Positions 27,295 to 35,285 of a DNA stretch of 64,000 bases are shown one piece after another. The stretch is from Stutzerimonas stutzeri. Lineage in GTDB: Bacteria > Pseudomonadota > Gammaproteobacteria > Pseudomonadales > Pseudomonadaceae. The stretch's first letter is position 1; every line of letters starts with the position of its first letter. Under the pieces are notes generated by a model. That model made no database searches and was not told where the DNA came from. It saw nothing but the letters and a program-made list of their open reading frames with translations. The position numbers and the translations under genes were made by a program. Where the stretch lies: positions 434,001 through 498,000 of the forward strand of contig NZ_CP139348.1 of assembly GCF_038561965.1 (NCBI RefSeq), read 5' to 3'.

Positions 27295-27999
27295 TCAGTC
27301 GCCTGGCTTGGGCGTGCGCGCCAGGCAATAGACGTCCACTCGCGCAGCGCCCGCACGCTTGAGCAGGCGCGCCAGTGCCTCGGCAGTTGCGCCGGTGGTC
27401 AGCACATCGTCGATCAGCGCCAAGTGGCGGCCTTTTATGTCGCTGCCCTGAGCCACGGAGAAGGCCTGCCGCAGATTTCGCCGGCGCGTGGCCGCGTCCA
27501 GTTGCTGCTGCGGGGGTGTATCGACAATCCGTTCCAGCAGACGCTCATCGACCGGCAGCTTCAACGCCCCGCCCAGCCACTGCGCGAGCATCTGCGCCTG
27601 GTTGAAGCCCCGTTGGCGCATACGGCGGCGTGCCAGCGGTACCGGTACGAGGAGGTCCGGCTGCGGCAGCCCCTCGGCGAACGCGTGCTGCAGATGCAGC
27701 GCCAGGCGCTCACCAAGCAACCGTCCGAATGGCCAGCGCGCCTGATGCTTGAAGCGGGTGATCAGCGCATCGACCGGGAAGGTGAATCGCCAGGGCACTT
27801 CGACGTGATCGTAGCTCGGTGGTCGTTTCAGGCATTCGCCACAGATCAGCCCTTGGGTCGGTAGCGGCACCGCGCAGATTGCACACTGGCCGTCGAGCCA
27901 GGGCAGCTCCGCTTCGCACGGAATACAAAGCGGATGGCCTTCGCAAGGCTCATCGCACAGCAAACAGAACTGTTTATTAATTGACCAGTTGTAAACCAT
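27295..27999 (-). CDS. comF: ComF family phosphoribosyltransferase-like protein
   Basis: A 234-residue ComF/GntX-family protein. The N-terminus holds a zinc-ribbon-like set of cysteines (CLLCDEPCEGHPLCIPCE, then CAIC and CGEC), and the C-terminus a type I phosphoribosyltransferase domain with PRPP motif LALIDDVLTTGATAEAL. The family is linked to natural transformation. The start ATG 27999 has AGGA eight bases upstream. Codons 2-4 (Val-Tyr-Asn) form half of the BirA operator of the divergent bio operon, so the operator and the comF start codon overlap. Confidence 0.92.
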   Translation of the reverse strand: MVYNWSINKQFCLLCDEPCEGHPLCIPCEAELPWLDGQCAICAVPLPTQGLICGECLKRPPSYDHVEVPWRFTFPVDALITRFKHQARWPFGRLLGERLALHLQHAFAEGLPQPDLLVPVPLARRRMRQRGFNQAQMLAQWLGGALKLPVDERLLERIVDTPPQQQLDAATRRRNLRQAFSVAQGSDIKGRHLALIDDVLTTGATAEALARLLKRAGAARVDVYCLARTPKPGD

Positions 28000-28020
28000 G
28001 ATTCCATTCCTGGTTGACAG
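27989..28020. promoter_or_regulatory. BirA operator of the biotin operon
   Basis: TTGTAAACC, a 14-base spacer, then GGTTGACAG. The left arm is a perfect match to the BirA half-site and the right arm matches 7 of 9 positions of GGTTTACAA. It lies 73 bases before bioB and includes the bioB -35 box; its left arm is inside the comF start. BirA-biotinoyl-AMP binding would repress bioBFHCD when biotin is plentiful, and may affect comF. Confidence 0.82.
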
Positions 28021-28041
28021 CGTATCGGGCTTGGCTAAACA
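28014..28041 (+). promoter_or_regulatory. Candidate bioB promoter
   Basis: A perfect TTGACA -35 (28014-28019) inside the right BirA arm is followed after 16 bases by TAAACA (28036-28041), a weak -10. A start near 28049 would leave a leader of about 45 bases. Confidence 0.5.
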
Positions 28042-28092
28042 TTCCGCATCCGTGTCAGGCCGCCAAGCCGCTATTAATTACAAGGAATGCCC

Positions 28093-29151
28093 ATGAGCGC
28101 CACCTCCGCTTCCGTTACGCGTCACGATTGGACCCTTGCCGAGGTCAAGGCGCTCTTCGAGCAACCCTTCAACGATCTGCTGTTCCAGGCGCAAACCGAG
28201 CATCGCCAGCACTTCGACGCCAACCGCGTGCAGGTGTCCACCCTGCTGTCCATCAAGACCGGCGCCTGCCCGGAAGACTGCAAGTACTGCCCGCAATCCG
28301 GCCATTACAACACCGGCCTGGATAAAGAAAAGCTGATGGAAGTGCAGAAGGTGCTGGAGGCGGCGGCTGAAGCCAAGGCCATCGGCTCGACGCGCTTCTG
28401 CATGGGCGCCGCCTGGAAGCACCCGTCCGCCAAGGACATGCCCTACGTGCTGAAAATGGTCGAGGGTGTGAAGGCGCTGGGCCTGGAAACCTGCATGACC
28501 CTCGGCAAGCTCGATCAGGAGCAGACCAAGGCGCTGGCAGCGGCAGGTCTGGACTACTACAACCACAACCTCGACACCTCGCCGGAGTACTACGGCAACA
28601 TCATCACCACCCGCACCTACTCCGAGCGTCTGGAGACGCTGAGCTACGTGCGCGAATCCGGGATGAAGATCTGCTCCGGCGGCATCCTCGGCATGGGCGA
28701 GTCGCTGGACGACCGCGCCGGTCTGCTGATTCAGTTGGCTAACCTGCCGGAGCATCCCGAGTCGGTGCCGATCAACATGCTGGTCAAGGTCAAGGGCACG
28801 CCGCTGGCCGAGGAGCAGGACGTCGATCCGTTCGACTTCATCCGCATGCTCGCTGTGGCGCGAATCATGATGCCGAAATCCCATGTGCGCCTGTCCGCCG
28901 GCCGCGAGCAGATGAACGAGCAGATGCAGGCGCTGGCCTTCTTTGCTGGTGCCAACTCGATCTTCTATGGCGAGAAGCTGCTGACCACCGCCAACCCGCA
29001 GGCGGACAAGGACATGCAGCTGTTCGCGCGCCTGGGTATCAAGCCGGAAGAGCGCCACGAGCACGCCGACGAAGTGCATCAGGCGGCCATCGAGCAGGCG
29101 CTGATCGAACAGCGTGACAGCAAGCTGTTCTACAACGCCGCTTCGGCCTGA
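28093..29151 (+). CDS. bioB: Biotin synthase BioB
   Basis: A 352-residue radical-SAM enzyme inserting sulfur into dethiobiotin. The radical-SAM cluster motif CPEDCKYC lies in SIKTGACPEDCKYCPQSGHYNTG. The second cluster residues are in ETCMTLGKL and ICSGGILGMGES, and the conserved YNHNLDTSPEYY is present. ATG 28093 has AAGGA six bases upstream; the ATG at 28087 touches that site. It is the first gene of the bio operon and lies behind a BirA operator. bioA is not in the window. Confidence 0.97.
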   Translation: MSATSASVTRHDWTLAEVKALFEQPFNDLLFQAQTEHRQHFDANRVQVSTLLSIKTGACPEDCKYCPQSGHYNTGLDKEKLMEVQKVLEAAAEAKAIGSTRFCMGAAWKHPSAKDMPYVLKMVEGVKALGLETCMTLGKLDQEQTKALAAAGLDYYNHNLDTSPEYYGNIITTRTYSERLETLSYVRESGMKICSGGILGMGESLDDRAGLLIQLANLPEHPESVPINMLVKVKGTPLAEEQDVDPFDFIRMLAVARIMMPKSHVRLSAGREQMNEQMQALAFFAGANSIFYGEKLLTTANPQADKDMQLFARLGIKPEERHEHADEVHQAAIEQALIEQRDSKLFYNAASA

Positions 29152-29177
29152 GCAGCGTCCACCTCGCTACACCGATT

Positions 29178-29253
29178 CCTGTAGCAGCGAGGGGGCGCCA
29201 AGTCCCTGCTCGCGAAGCCTCGACGCTGCTACAGGTTCGCCAGCAAGCTGGCG
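29178..29253. repeat. REP-like hairpins between bioB and bioF
   Basis: A 12-bp perfect inverted repeat (CCTGTAGCAGCG at 29178-29189, CGCTGCTACAGG at 29224-29235) is followed by a compact palindrome CGCCAGC-AA-GCTGGCG (29238-29253) of the kind found in Pseudomonas REP elements. It ends 21 bases before the bioF start and may attenuate transcription or stabilise the upstream mRNA. Confidence 0.7.
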
Positions 29254-29274
29254 CCTACGACAAGTCCATCCGCC

Positions 29275-30453
29275 ATGCCCTTTGACCTGCAGTCCCGCCT
29301 CGCCGAGCGCCGTGCCGCGCATCTCTACCGCCATCGCCCGTTGCTGGAAACACCGCAGCAGCCGGAGGTGGTGGTCGATGGCGAGCACCTGCTGGCGTTC
29401 TGTTCCAATGACTATCTGGGCCTGGCCAATCACCCCGCGGTGGTGGCAGCCATGCAGCAGGGCGCCGCGACTTGGGGCGTCGGCGGCGGCGCCTCGCATC
29501 TGGTGATTGGCCACAGCACACCGCATCATCAGCTCGAAGAAGCGTTGGCCGAATTCACTGGGCGACCACGGGCGCTGCTGTTTTCCACTGGTTATATGGC
29601 GAATCTGGCCGCGGTCACCGCGCTGGTCGGGCAGGGCGATACGGTGCTCGAGGATCGTCTCAATCACGCCTCCCTGCTCGATGCCGGTTTGCTGTCCGGC
29701 GCGCGTTTCTCGCGTTACCTGCACAACGACGCCGAAAGCCTCGGCAAACGCCTGGACAAGGCCAGCGGCAATACCCTGGTGGTGACCGATGGTGTGTTCA
29801 GCATGGACGGCGATCTTGCCGACCTGCCAGCGATCTGTGCCACGGCAAAGCAGCACGGCGCCTGGGTGATGGTCGACGATGCCCATGGCTTCGGTCCGTT
29901 GGGCGCAACCGGCGGCGGCATCGTCGAGCACTTCGGCCTAGGCATCGATGACGTGCCGGTGCTGGTCGGCACGCTGGGCAAGGCGTTTGGCACCGCAGGC
30001 GCCTTCGTCGCCGGCAGCGAAGAGCTGATCGAAACGCTGATCCAGTTCGCCCGGCCCTATATCTACACCACCAGCCAGCCGCCCGCGGTCGCCTGTGCCA
30101 CACTCAAAAGCCTGGAGCTGCTGCGCAGCGAAGGCTGGCGCCGCGAGCATCTGAACCGGTTGGCCGCGCGTTTCCGCGAGGGCGCGCAGCAGATCGGGCT
30201 GACGCTGATGGACAGTCCGACGCCGATCCAGCCGGTGCTGGTGGGCAGCAGCGAGCGGGCGTTAAGACTGTCGGAATTGCTGCGCGAGCGCGGCCTCCTG
30301 GTCGGAGCCATTCGCCCGCCGACCGTTCCGGCCGGAAGTGCTCGGCTGCGAATCACCTTCACCGCAAGCCACAGCGATGCGCAGCTCGAGCGCCTGCTGG
30401 AGGCGCTGGCCGAGTGCTGGGCCTTGCTGCCCGAGGAGAGTGACGATGCGTGA
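29275..30453 (+). CDS. bioF: 8-amino-7-oxononanoate synthase BioF
   Basis: A 392-residue PLP-dependent alpha-oxoamine synthase condensing pimeloyl-ACP (or CoA) with L-alanine. Family motifs: FCSNDYLGLANHP, GVGGGASHLVIGH, VTDGVFSMDGD, DDAHGFGPLG and the PLP lysine in GTLGKAFGTAGAF. ATG 29275 begins typical BioF sequence, but no good ribosome site lies upstream; the REP-like element ends only 21 bases before it. The bioF stop overlaps bioH. Confidence 0.96.
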   Translation: MPFDLQSRLAERRAAHLYRHRPLLETPQQPEVVVDGEHLLAFCSNDYLGLANHPAVVAAMQQGAATWGVGGGASHLVIGHSTPHHQLEEALAEFTGRPRALLFSTGYMANLAAVTALVGQGDTVLEDRLNHASLLDAGLLSGARFSRYLHNDAESLGKRLDKASGNTLVVTDGVFSMDGDLADLPAICATAKQHGAWVMVDDAHGFGPLGATGGGIVEHFGLGIDDVPVLVGTLGKAFGTAGAFVAGSEELIETLIQFARPYIYTTSQPPAVACATLKSLELLRSEGWRREHLNRLAARFREGAQQIGLTLMDSPTPIQPVLVGSSERALRLSELLRERGLLVGAIRPPTVPAGSARLRITFTASHSDAQLERLLEALAECWALLPEESDDA

Positions 30454-31171
30454 TCGACTGATTCTTCTGCCAGGCTGGGCGTTCGGAGCTGCTGCTCTGG
30501 AACCGCTGGCCGAGCTACTGCGTGATCGCGAACCGCGGCTGCAGGTCGAGATTGCTCCGCTGCCACGGCTGGAACAGCCGGGCGCCTGGCTCGACGAGCT
30601 GGACGCCCGGTTGCCCACCGACAGCTGGCTGGCGGGTTGGTCGCTGGGTGGCATGCTGGCGACACAGTTGGCTGCACGTCGCGGTGACAACTGCCCGGGC
30701 TTGATCACCCTGTGCAGCAATCCCTGCTTCCGCAGCCGCGACGACTGGCCGACGGCCATGCCTGCGGAAGTGTTCGATGCCTTCGAGGCGGCATTCCAGC
30801 TGGGACCGGAGGACACGCTCAAACGCTTCAGCTTGCTTTGCAGCCGCGGTGCGTACGATCCGCGAACGCTTGCCCGGCAATTGCAGGTCAGCTTGCCGGA
30901 GCAGCCGCAGGCCGTCCTGGCGGCAGGCTTGCGGCTGCTCGCCGAACTGGACGGGCGCGAGGCGCAGCAGCATTACGTCGGTCCGCAGCTGCATTTGTTC
31001 GCTGGTGGCGATGCGCTGGTGCCGGCCGCCGCGGCGGCCGCATTGCTGACTTGCCTGCCGGATGTGGAAGTCGATGTGCTGGCCAATGCCAGTCACGGTT
31101 TGCCGCTGGAACGAGCCGACGACGTGGCAACGGCGATGCTGGCATTCATGGCCGAGGGCGAGGATGACTGA
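30446..31171 (+). CDS. bioH: Pimeloyl-ACP methyl ester esterase BioH
   Basis: A 241-residue alpha/beta-hydrolase. The nucleophile elbow is GWSLGG, an oxyanion-region motif LLPGWAFGAAA lies at the N-terminus, and the acid and histidine are likely in GGDALVP and NASHGLPLE. It removes the methyl group added by BioC, releasing pimeloyl-ACP for BioF. It overlaps bioF by 8 bp and bioC by 8 bp. The length is slightly below E. coli BioH (256). Confidence 0.93.
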   Translation: MRDRLILLPGWAFGAAALEPLAELLRDREPRLQVEIAPLPRLEQPGAWLDELDARLPTDSWLAGWSLGGMLATQLAARRGDNCPGLITLCSNPCFRSRDDWPTAMPAEVFDAFEAAFQLGPEDTLKRFSLLCSRGAYDPRTLARQLQVSLPEQPQAVLAAGLRLLAELDGREAQQHYVGPQLHLFAGGDALVPAAAAAALLTCLPDVEVDVLANASHGLPLERADDVATAMLAFMAEGEDD

Positions 31172-31958
31172 CGCTGCCCTATTGCCGGACAAGCGCCAGG
31201 TCGCCGTGTCCTTTTCCCGTGCCGCTGCCACATACGATGGTGTCGCTGCCTTGCAGCGGCAAGTTGGCAACCAATTACTGGCGCGTTTACCCGTTGGTCG
31301 GCAGCCGGCGTGCTGGCTCGACCTCGGCAGCGGTACCGGCTATTTCTCACGCGCACTGGCAGCCAGGTTTGCGCAGGCAGATGGCATCGCGCTGGATATA
31401 GCCGAGGGCATGCTGCGCCATGCCAAGCCGCAGGGCGGTGCGCGACATTTCCTGGCTGGCGATGCCGAGCGCTTGCCGCTGCGTGATGGCAGCGTCGATC
31501 TGATCTATTCCAGCCTGGCGCTGCAATGGTGCGAGGACTTCACCAGTGTACTGAGCGAAGCGCGACGAGTTTTGCGCTCTGGTGGCACCCTGGCTTTCAC
31601 TAGCCTGTGCACCGGCACCTTGCAGGAGCTGCGAGACGCCTGGCAGGTGGTGGACGGCTTTGCTCACGTCAACCGTTTCCGCTCGCTGACGGCCTATCAG
31701 GCGCTATGCCGTGACAGCGGTCTGGCTCTGGTCAGCCTGGACGTGCAGGCGGAGGTTCTACATTTCCCCGATCTGCGTCAGCTGACCGACGAACTCAAGG
31801 CGCTCGGCGCGCACAATCTCAATCCCGGGCGGCCTGGTGGATTGACCGGGCGTGAACGCATCCGCGCACTGGTGGATGCCTACGAAGGGTTTCGGCAACC
31901 CGAAGGTCTGCCGGCTACCTATCAGGTGCTGTACGGCGTGTTGCGCAAGGAAGAGTGA
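31164..31958 (+). CDS. bioC: Malonyl-ACP O-methyltransferase BioC
   Basis: A 264-residue SAM-dependent methyltransferase that methylates malonyl-ACP to start pimelate synthesis on the fatty-acid machinery. SAM motif I is LDLGSGTGYFSRAL, followed by DIAEGMLRHA, DAERLPLRDGSVDLIYSSLALQW and LRSGGTLAFTSL. The N-terminal KRQVAVSFSRAAATYD is characteristic of BioC. It overlaps bioH by 8 bp and stops one base before bioD begins. Confidence 0.95.
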   Translation: MTDAALLPDKRQVAVSFSRAAATYDGVAALQRQVGNQLLARLPVGRQPACWLDLGSGTGYFSRALAARFAQADGIALDIAEGMLRHAKPQGGARHFLAGDAERLPLRDGSVDLIYSSLALQWCEDFTSVLSEARRVLRSGGTLAFTSLCTGTLQELRDAWQVVDGFAHVNRFRSLTAYQALCRDSGLALVSLDVQAEVLHFPDLRQLTDELKALGAHNLNPGRPGGLTGRERIRALVDAYEGFRQPEGLPATYQVLYGVLRKEE

Positions 31959-31959
31959 A

Positions 31960-32643
31960 ATGATCCAGGCGTATTTCGTCACCGGCACCGACACTGAAGT
32001 CGGCAAGACCACTATCGCGGCCGGGCTGCTGCATGCGGCGCGGCAAGGAGGGCTCAGCACCGCAGCGGCGAAGCCGGTGGCGTCCGGCTGCGAGTTGACG
32101 GCCGAGGGGTTGCGCAACAGCGATGCGCTGGCCCTGCTCGGCGAATGCACGCTGCCGCTGCGCTACGAGCAGGTCAATCCGCTGGCCTTCGAGCCGGCCA
32201 TCGCCCCACATCTGGCGGCACGCGAAGCGGGCGTGGAGCTGAGTGTTGCGGCGTTGCTGGAGCCGGTTCGCCAGGTGCTGGCGCTACAGGCGCAGTTCTC
32301 CTTGGTGGAAGGCGCCGGCGGCTGGCGTGTGCCGTTGGCCGGCCGCGAAACGCTTTCGGATCTCGCCGTACAGCTTGGTCTGCCGGTGATCCTGGTGGTT
32401 GGAGTGCGCCTCGGCTGTATCAATCATGCGCTGCTAAGTGCCGAGGCGATCCAGCGTGACGGCCTCAAGCTGGCCGGCTGGGTCGCCAATATTGTCGATC
32501 CTGAGACCTCGCGTTTGGCGGAAAACCTCGAGACGCTGGGCGAGCGGCTGGCAGCGCCGTGTATCGGCCGGGTGCCACGGTTGTCGACGGCTAACCCGGC
32601 CGGGGTGGCGCGCTATCTCGACCTGCAACTGCTCAAGGCTTGA
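31960..32643 (+). CDS. bioD: Dethiobiotin synthetase BioD
   Basis: A 227-residue ATP-dependent carboxylase forming the ureido ring of dethiobiotin. The P-loop is TGTDTEVGKTTIAAGL; KPVASGC and VEGAGGWRVPL follow, and GVRLGCINHALLS is typical. Last gene of the bio operon; its final 11 bases overlap the end of the convergent alcohol dehydrogenase gene. No terminator is seen between them. Confidence 0.96.
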   Translation: MIQAYFVTGTDTEVGKTTIAAGLLHAARQGGLSTAAAKPVASGCELTAEGLRNSDALALLGECTLPLRYEQVNPLAFEPAIAPHLAAREAGVELSVAALLEPVRQVLALQAQFSLVEGAGGWRVPLAGRETLSDLAVQLGLPVILVVGVRLGCINHALLSAEAIQRDGLKLAGWVANIVDPETSRLAENLETLGERLAAPCIGRVPRLSTANPAGVARYLDLQLLKA

Positions 32644-33802
32644 ACACCGCGCGCATGCACTGTTCGGTTTTATGCTTGAACAGCTTGTAACCCTCTGGCG
32701 ACTGTTCCAGATCCATCGGGTGCGTCAGCAGGTAGGACGGGTCCATCTCACCGTCAAGAATGTGCTGAAAGATGCGCTCGGCGTAGCGCTGCCCCGGCTG
32801 CTGGCCCGAGCGCAGAGTCAATGCCTTGTTAACAATGGCGCCCATGGGGAATTTATCCATCAGTCCGCCGTACACGCCGAGCACCGACACGGTGCCAGCC
32901 TTGCGGCATGAATGAATGGCCTGGCGCAATGCGACGCCCCGTTCGGTGTGCAAGCGCAGCTGCTGCTTGACCTTGTCGTAGGCCTGTTCGATGCCGGTGC
33001 CATGCGCCTCCATGCCGACCGCATCGATGCAGCGGTCCGGCCCGCGGCCACCGGTCAGCTCCAGCAACGCTTCGTGTACGTCGGTGGTTTCGTAATTAAT
33101 GGTGATGGCGCCTGCTTTCTGTTCGGCGAGCGCAAGGCGGTCGGTGAAGCGGTCGATGGCGATCACGCGTTCGGCGCCCATCAGGTAGGCACTGCGGATG
33201 GCCATCTGACCAACGCCGCCGCAGCCCCATACCGCCACGGTATCGCCGCGCTGGATGTCGGCCTGGTCGGCACCGAAATAGCCGGTCGGAACCGCATCGG
33301 AAACGAACACCGCTTGCTCGTCACTGACCCCTTCCGGGACCTTGAACAGGTTTACCTCGGCATAGGGCACGCGGATGTAGGTGGCGTGACTGCCGGCATA
33401 GCCTCCGAAGGCGTGGCTGTAGCCAAAGATGCCCGAGCAGGTGTAACCGTAGGCCAGCTCGGTTTCCGGACTGTTGGGGTTGGAGTTGTCGCAGCAATTG
33501 AAATTGCTCGCCTTGCAGTGGCTGCACTCGCCGCAGCCGATGATCGAGATGGCGATGACGCGGTCGCCTTTGCTGAATTTGGTCACGGAGGAACCGGTTT
33601 CCACCACTTCACCAAGAAACTCGTGGCCGAGGATATCGCCGGGATGCATGGTGGGTATGTAGCCATCGACCAGGTGCAGGTCGGAGCCGCAAACCGAGGA
33701 CATGATTACCTTGAGAATCACGTCCTTCGGGTTGACGATCTCCGGGTCCGGCACGGTATCGACTTGCAACATGTTCGGGCCTTGCCAGGTCAGTGCGCGC
33801 AT
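32633..33802 (-). CDS. Zinc-dependent alcohol dehydrogenase (formaldehyde dehydrogenase-like)
   Basis: A 389-residue MDR-superfamily dehydrogenase. Catalytic zinc ligands lie in SSVCGSDLH and GHEFLGEVVE, structural zinc cysteines in GCGECSHCKASNFNCC, and the cofactor fold shows VWGCGGVGQMAIRSA followed by AIDRFTDRL, which favours NAD(H). The sequence resembles proteins annotated as glutathione-dependent formaldehyde dehydrogenases but may act on other alcohols. Its ATG shares a base with the upstream gene's TAA (TAATG), so it forms a two-gene unit with the SRPBCC protein. Confidence 0.9.
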   Translation of the reverse strand: MRALTWQGPNMLQVDTVPDPEIVNPKDVILKVIMSSVCGSDLHLVDGYIPTMHPGDILGHEFLGEVVETGSSVTKFSKGDRVIAISIIGCGECSHCKASNFNCCDNSNPNSPETELAYGYTCSGIFGYSHAFGGYAGSHATYIRVPYAEVNLFKVPEGVSDEQAVFVSDAVPTGYFGADQADIQRGDTVAVWGCGGVGQMAIRSAYLMGAERVIAIDRFTDRLALAEQKAGAITINYETTDVHEALLELTGGRGPDRCIDAVGMEAHGTGIEQAYDKVKQQLRLHTERGVALRQAIHSCRKAGTVSVLGVYGGLMDKFPMGAIVNKALTLRSGQQPGQRYAERIFQHILDGEMDPSYLLTHPMDLEQSPEGYKLFKHKTEQCMRAVFKP

Positions 33803-34590
33803 TATCGTGCCTCCCCGGTCGAGGCGATGCCGGTGTGCTTGTCGGCCGGCTCGCGGTTCATCTGTCCGGTGGATATCTCGCCGGTTTCCATCAATTGCTT
33901 GAAGCGGCGCAGGTCCTGCTCGGCTTTGAAGCCAGTGAGTTTGCTGACACCGCGCGCCAGGGCGTACCCGAGCCGGCCACCTGGCACTTCATGGGCGATG
34001 ACCGCATGGATTTCGGTGCCGCTGCCGTTCGGCGCGTCGCGAAAGGTCACCCAGCCGAGGTTTCTGACCGGCGCATCCGCTTCGGACATCCAGGCCAGGC
34101 GTTCGCCGGGCACGTCTTCGGCGATGTAGGTGTCCCATTCGATGGTCTTGTCCATCATTGGCACGCGGGCGACCCAATGCGCGTGATGGTCATCGCGGGC
34201 TTCGACCTGTTCGATGAACTCCATGAACGTCGGCATGTTGCTGAAGTCGCGCCAGTACCGGTACACCTCGTCGCGCGGGCGGTTCACCGTGATGCTTTTC
34301 GACAATGCCCGTGCGCGGCCCCAATGGTGCTCGTCGGCCAGCTGGCTTTCATAAGGCGTGGGCGAAAGCGCGCGCTTGGCGTTGCACTGACCCGAGCCGC
34401 CGCGTGCGATTGCCATGCCGCCGGCGGCCAGTTCGAGCAAGCCGAAAACGCCACCCTTGCGCAGGCCACGGGCGACCAGCCAGCCGCCGAGGAAGCCCGA
34501 TACCAGGCGTTCGACACCGTTGAGGTTGGACGCGCCTGCCTGTTCGGGGTCGGTGCGTAGGGAAACGAGCGACGATTGTGACGGGGTCAT
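33802..34590 (-). CDS. SRPBCC (polyketide cyclase-like) family protein
   Basis: A 262-residue protein with two parts. Residues ~25-65 (RLVSGFLGGWLVARGL and GGVFGLLELAAGGMAIARG) are glycine-rich and hydrophobic, like small membrane domains of the DUF2892 kind. Residues ~105-235 form a START/SRPBCC ligand-binding domain (SITVNRPRDEVYRYWRDFSN, with WVTFRDAPNGSGTEIHAVI). ATG 34590 follows GGAGGACATC. Such proteins are often stress-associated, but the ligand is unknown. Coupled to the alcohol dehydrogenase downstream by TAATG. Confidence 0.85.
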   Translation of the reverse strand: MTPSQSSLVSLRTDPEQAGASNLNGVERLVSGFLGGWLVARGLRKGGVFGLLELAAGGMAIARGGSGQCNAKRALSPTPYESQLADEHHWGRARALSKSITVNRPRDEVYRYWRDFSNMPTFMEFIEQVEARDDHHAHWVARVPMMDKTIEWDTYIAEDVPGERLAWMSEADAPVRNLGWVTFRDAPNGSGTEIHAVIAHEVPGGRLGYALARGVSKLTGFKAEQDLRRFKQLMETGEISTGQMNREPADKHTGIASTGEAR

Positions 34591-34785
34591 GATGTCCTCC
34601 GGAATAGGTGCAGTCGAACAGCTGACTACGCCTTGATCGAAGGCGTTCCAGCCTGCGGCGCTGCTCCGATGAACGTGTCTTGTTAATTTGAGTAATAAAA
34701 GCCTGCTGGTTCTCGCGACGTGCAACTGGCGCCAGCGCAACGGCTCTGCTTCAATGTGGCCATGTGATCTCGGAGGAGTCCCACC

Positions 34786-35043
34786 ATGCAGATCAATAGC
34801 AGCCTTATGTCAGCGGGTCTTGGCGCGTATCAGGCCGGCCAGCAGCGTGTCGATCAGGCAGCCAGTGCGATAGCCGAGCGCACCCTGCCGGCTGCCCAGA
34901 ACTCCCAGGCGTTGTCAGACAATGCTGAACTGACGGAGCAACTGGTGCAGATGAAAGTGGGCGAGCACCAGGCCAAGGCAGGCGCCCGCCTGCTGGAAAC
35001 GGCCGACGCTGTGCTCGGCACGCTGATCAATACGACAGCCTGA
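34786..35043 (+). CDS. Small protein with flagellar-rod-like C-terminus
   Basis: An 85-residue hypothetical protein with a strong GGAGGAG ribosome site seven bases before ATG. The N-terminus MQINSSLMSAGLGAYQAGQQRVDQAASAIAE and the C-terminal ELTEQLVQMKVGEHQAKAGA...LETADAVLGTLIN resemble the two ends of flagellar basal-body rod and hook proteins, whose terminal helices form a coiled coil, with the middle missing. No flagellar genes are nearby. A similarly placed small gene (PA0505, from memory) lies between bioD and the FadE genes in PAO1. The function is unknown. Confidence 0.8.
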   Translation: MQINSSLMSAGLGAYQAGQQRVDQAASAIAERTLPAAQNSQALSDNAELTEQLVQMKVGEHQAKAGARLLETADAVLGTLINTTA

Positions 35044-35147
35044 CCTCCGCTGCCGACCGATCTGGTCGGCGGCCTCGCCCGCCTAGGGCAGCCGAAACCC
35101 CTACCTATGATTACCGACATATCGACGAGCGGCGTTCTGGTCGCTGC

Positions 35148-35176
35148 TTGACATCGTCCAGGCCTAAACGTATGTT
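35148..35176 (+). promoter_or_regulatory. Sigma-70 promoter of the first FadE gene
   Basis: TTGACA (35148-35153), a 17-base spacer and TATGTT (35171-35176). Transcription should begin near 35183, about 100 bases before the ATG at 35286. The -10 box lies inside a PsrA-type palindrome. Confidence 0.75.
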
Positions 35177-35192
35177 TCAAACGCCTGTTTGA
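35165..35192. promoter_or_regulatory. Two overlapping PsrA-type operators
   Basis: TCAAAC-GCCT-GTTTGA (35177-35192) fits the PsrA consensus (G/C)AAAC-N4-GTTT(G/C) perfectly. An overlapping TAAAC-GTAT-GTTTC (35165-35178) matches the inner bases. Both cover the -10 box and the predicted transcription start, as expected for repression relieved by long-chain fatty acyl ligands. Confidence 0.78.
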
Positions 35193-35285
35193 CCTGCCGG
35201 GGCGAAGCCGGATGGTCCAATCCAAAATCAAGCGTGGCTGACATTCAGTCACCTGAACCAAGAATCCACCGCTGAGGTTTACGCT

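Noticed and set aside
35052..35070. Hairpin GCCGACC-GATCT-GGTCGGC as terminator of the small gene
   Set aside because: A good stem, but no T-run follows, so it was not called.
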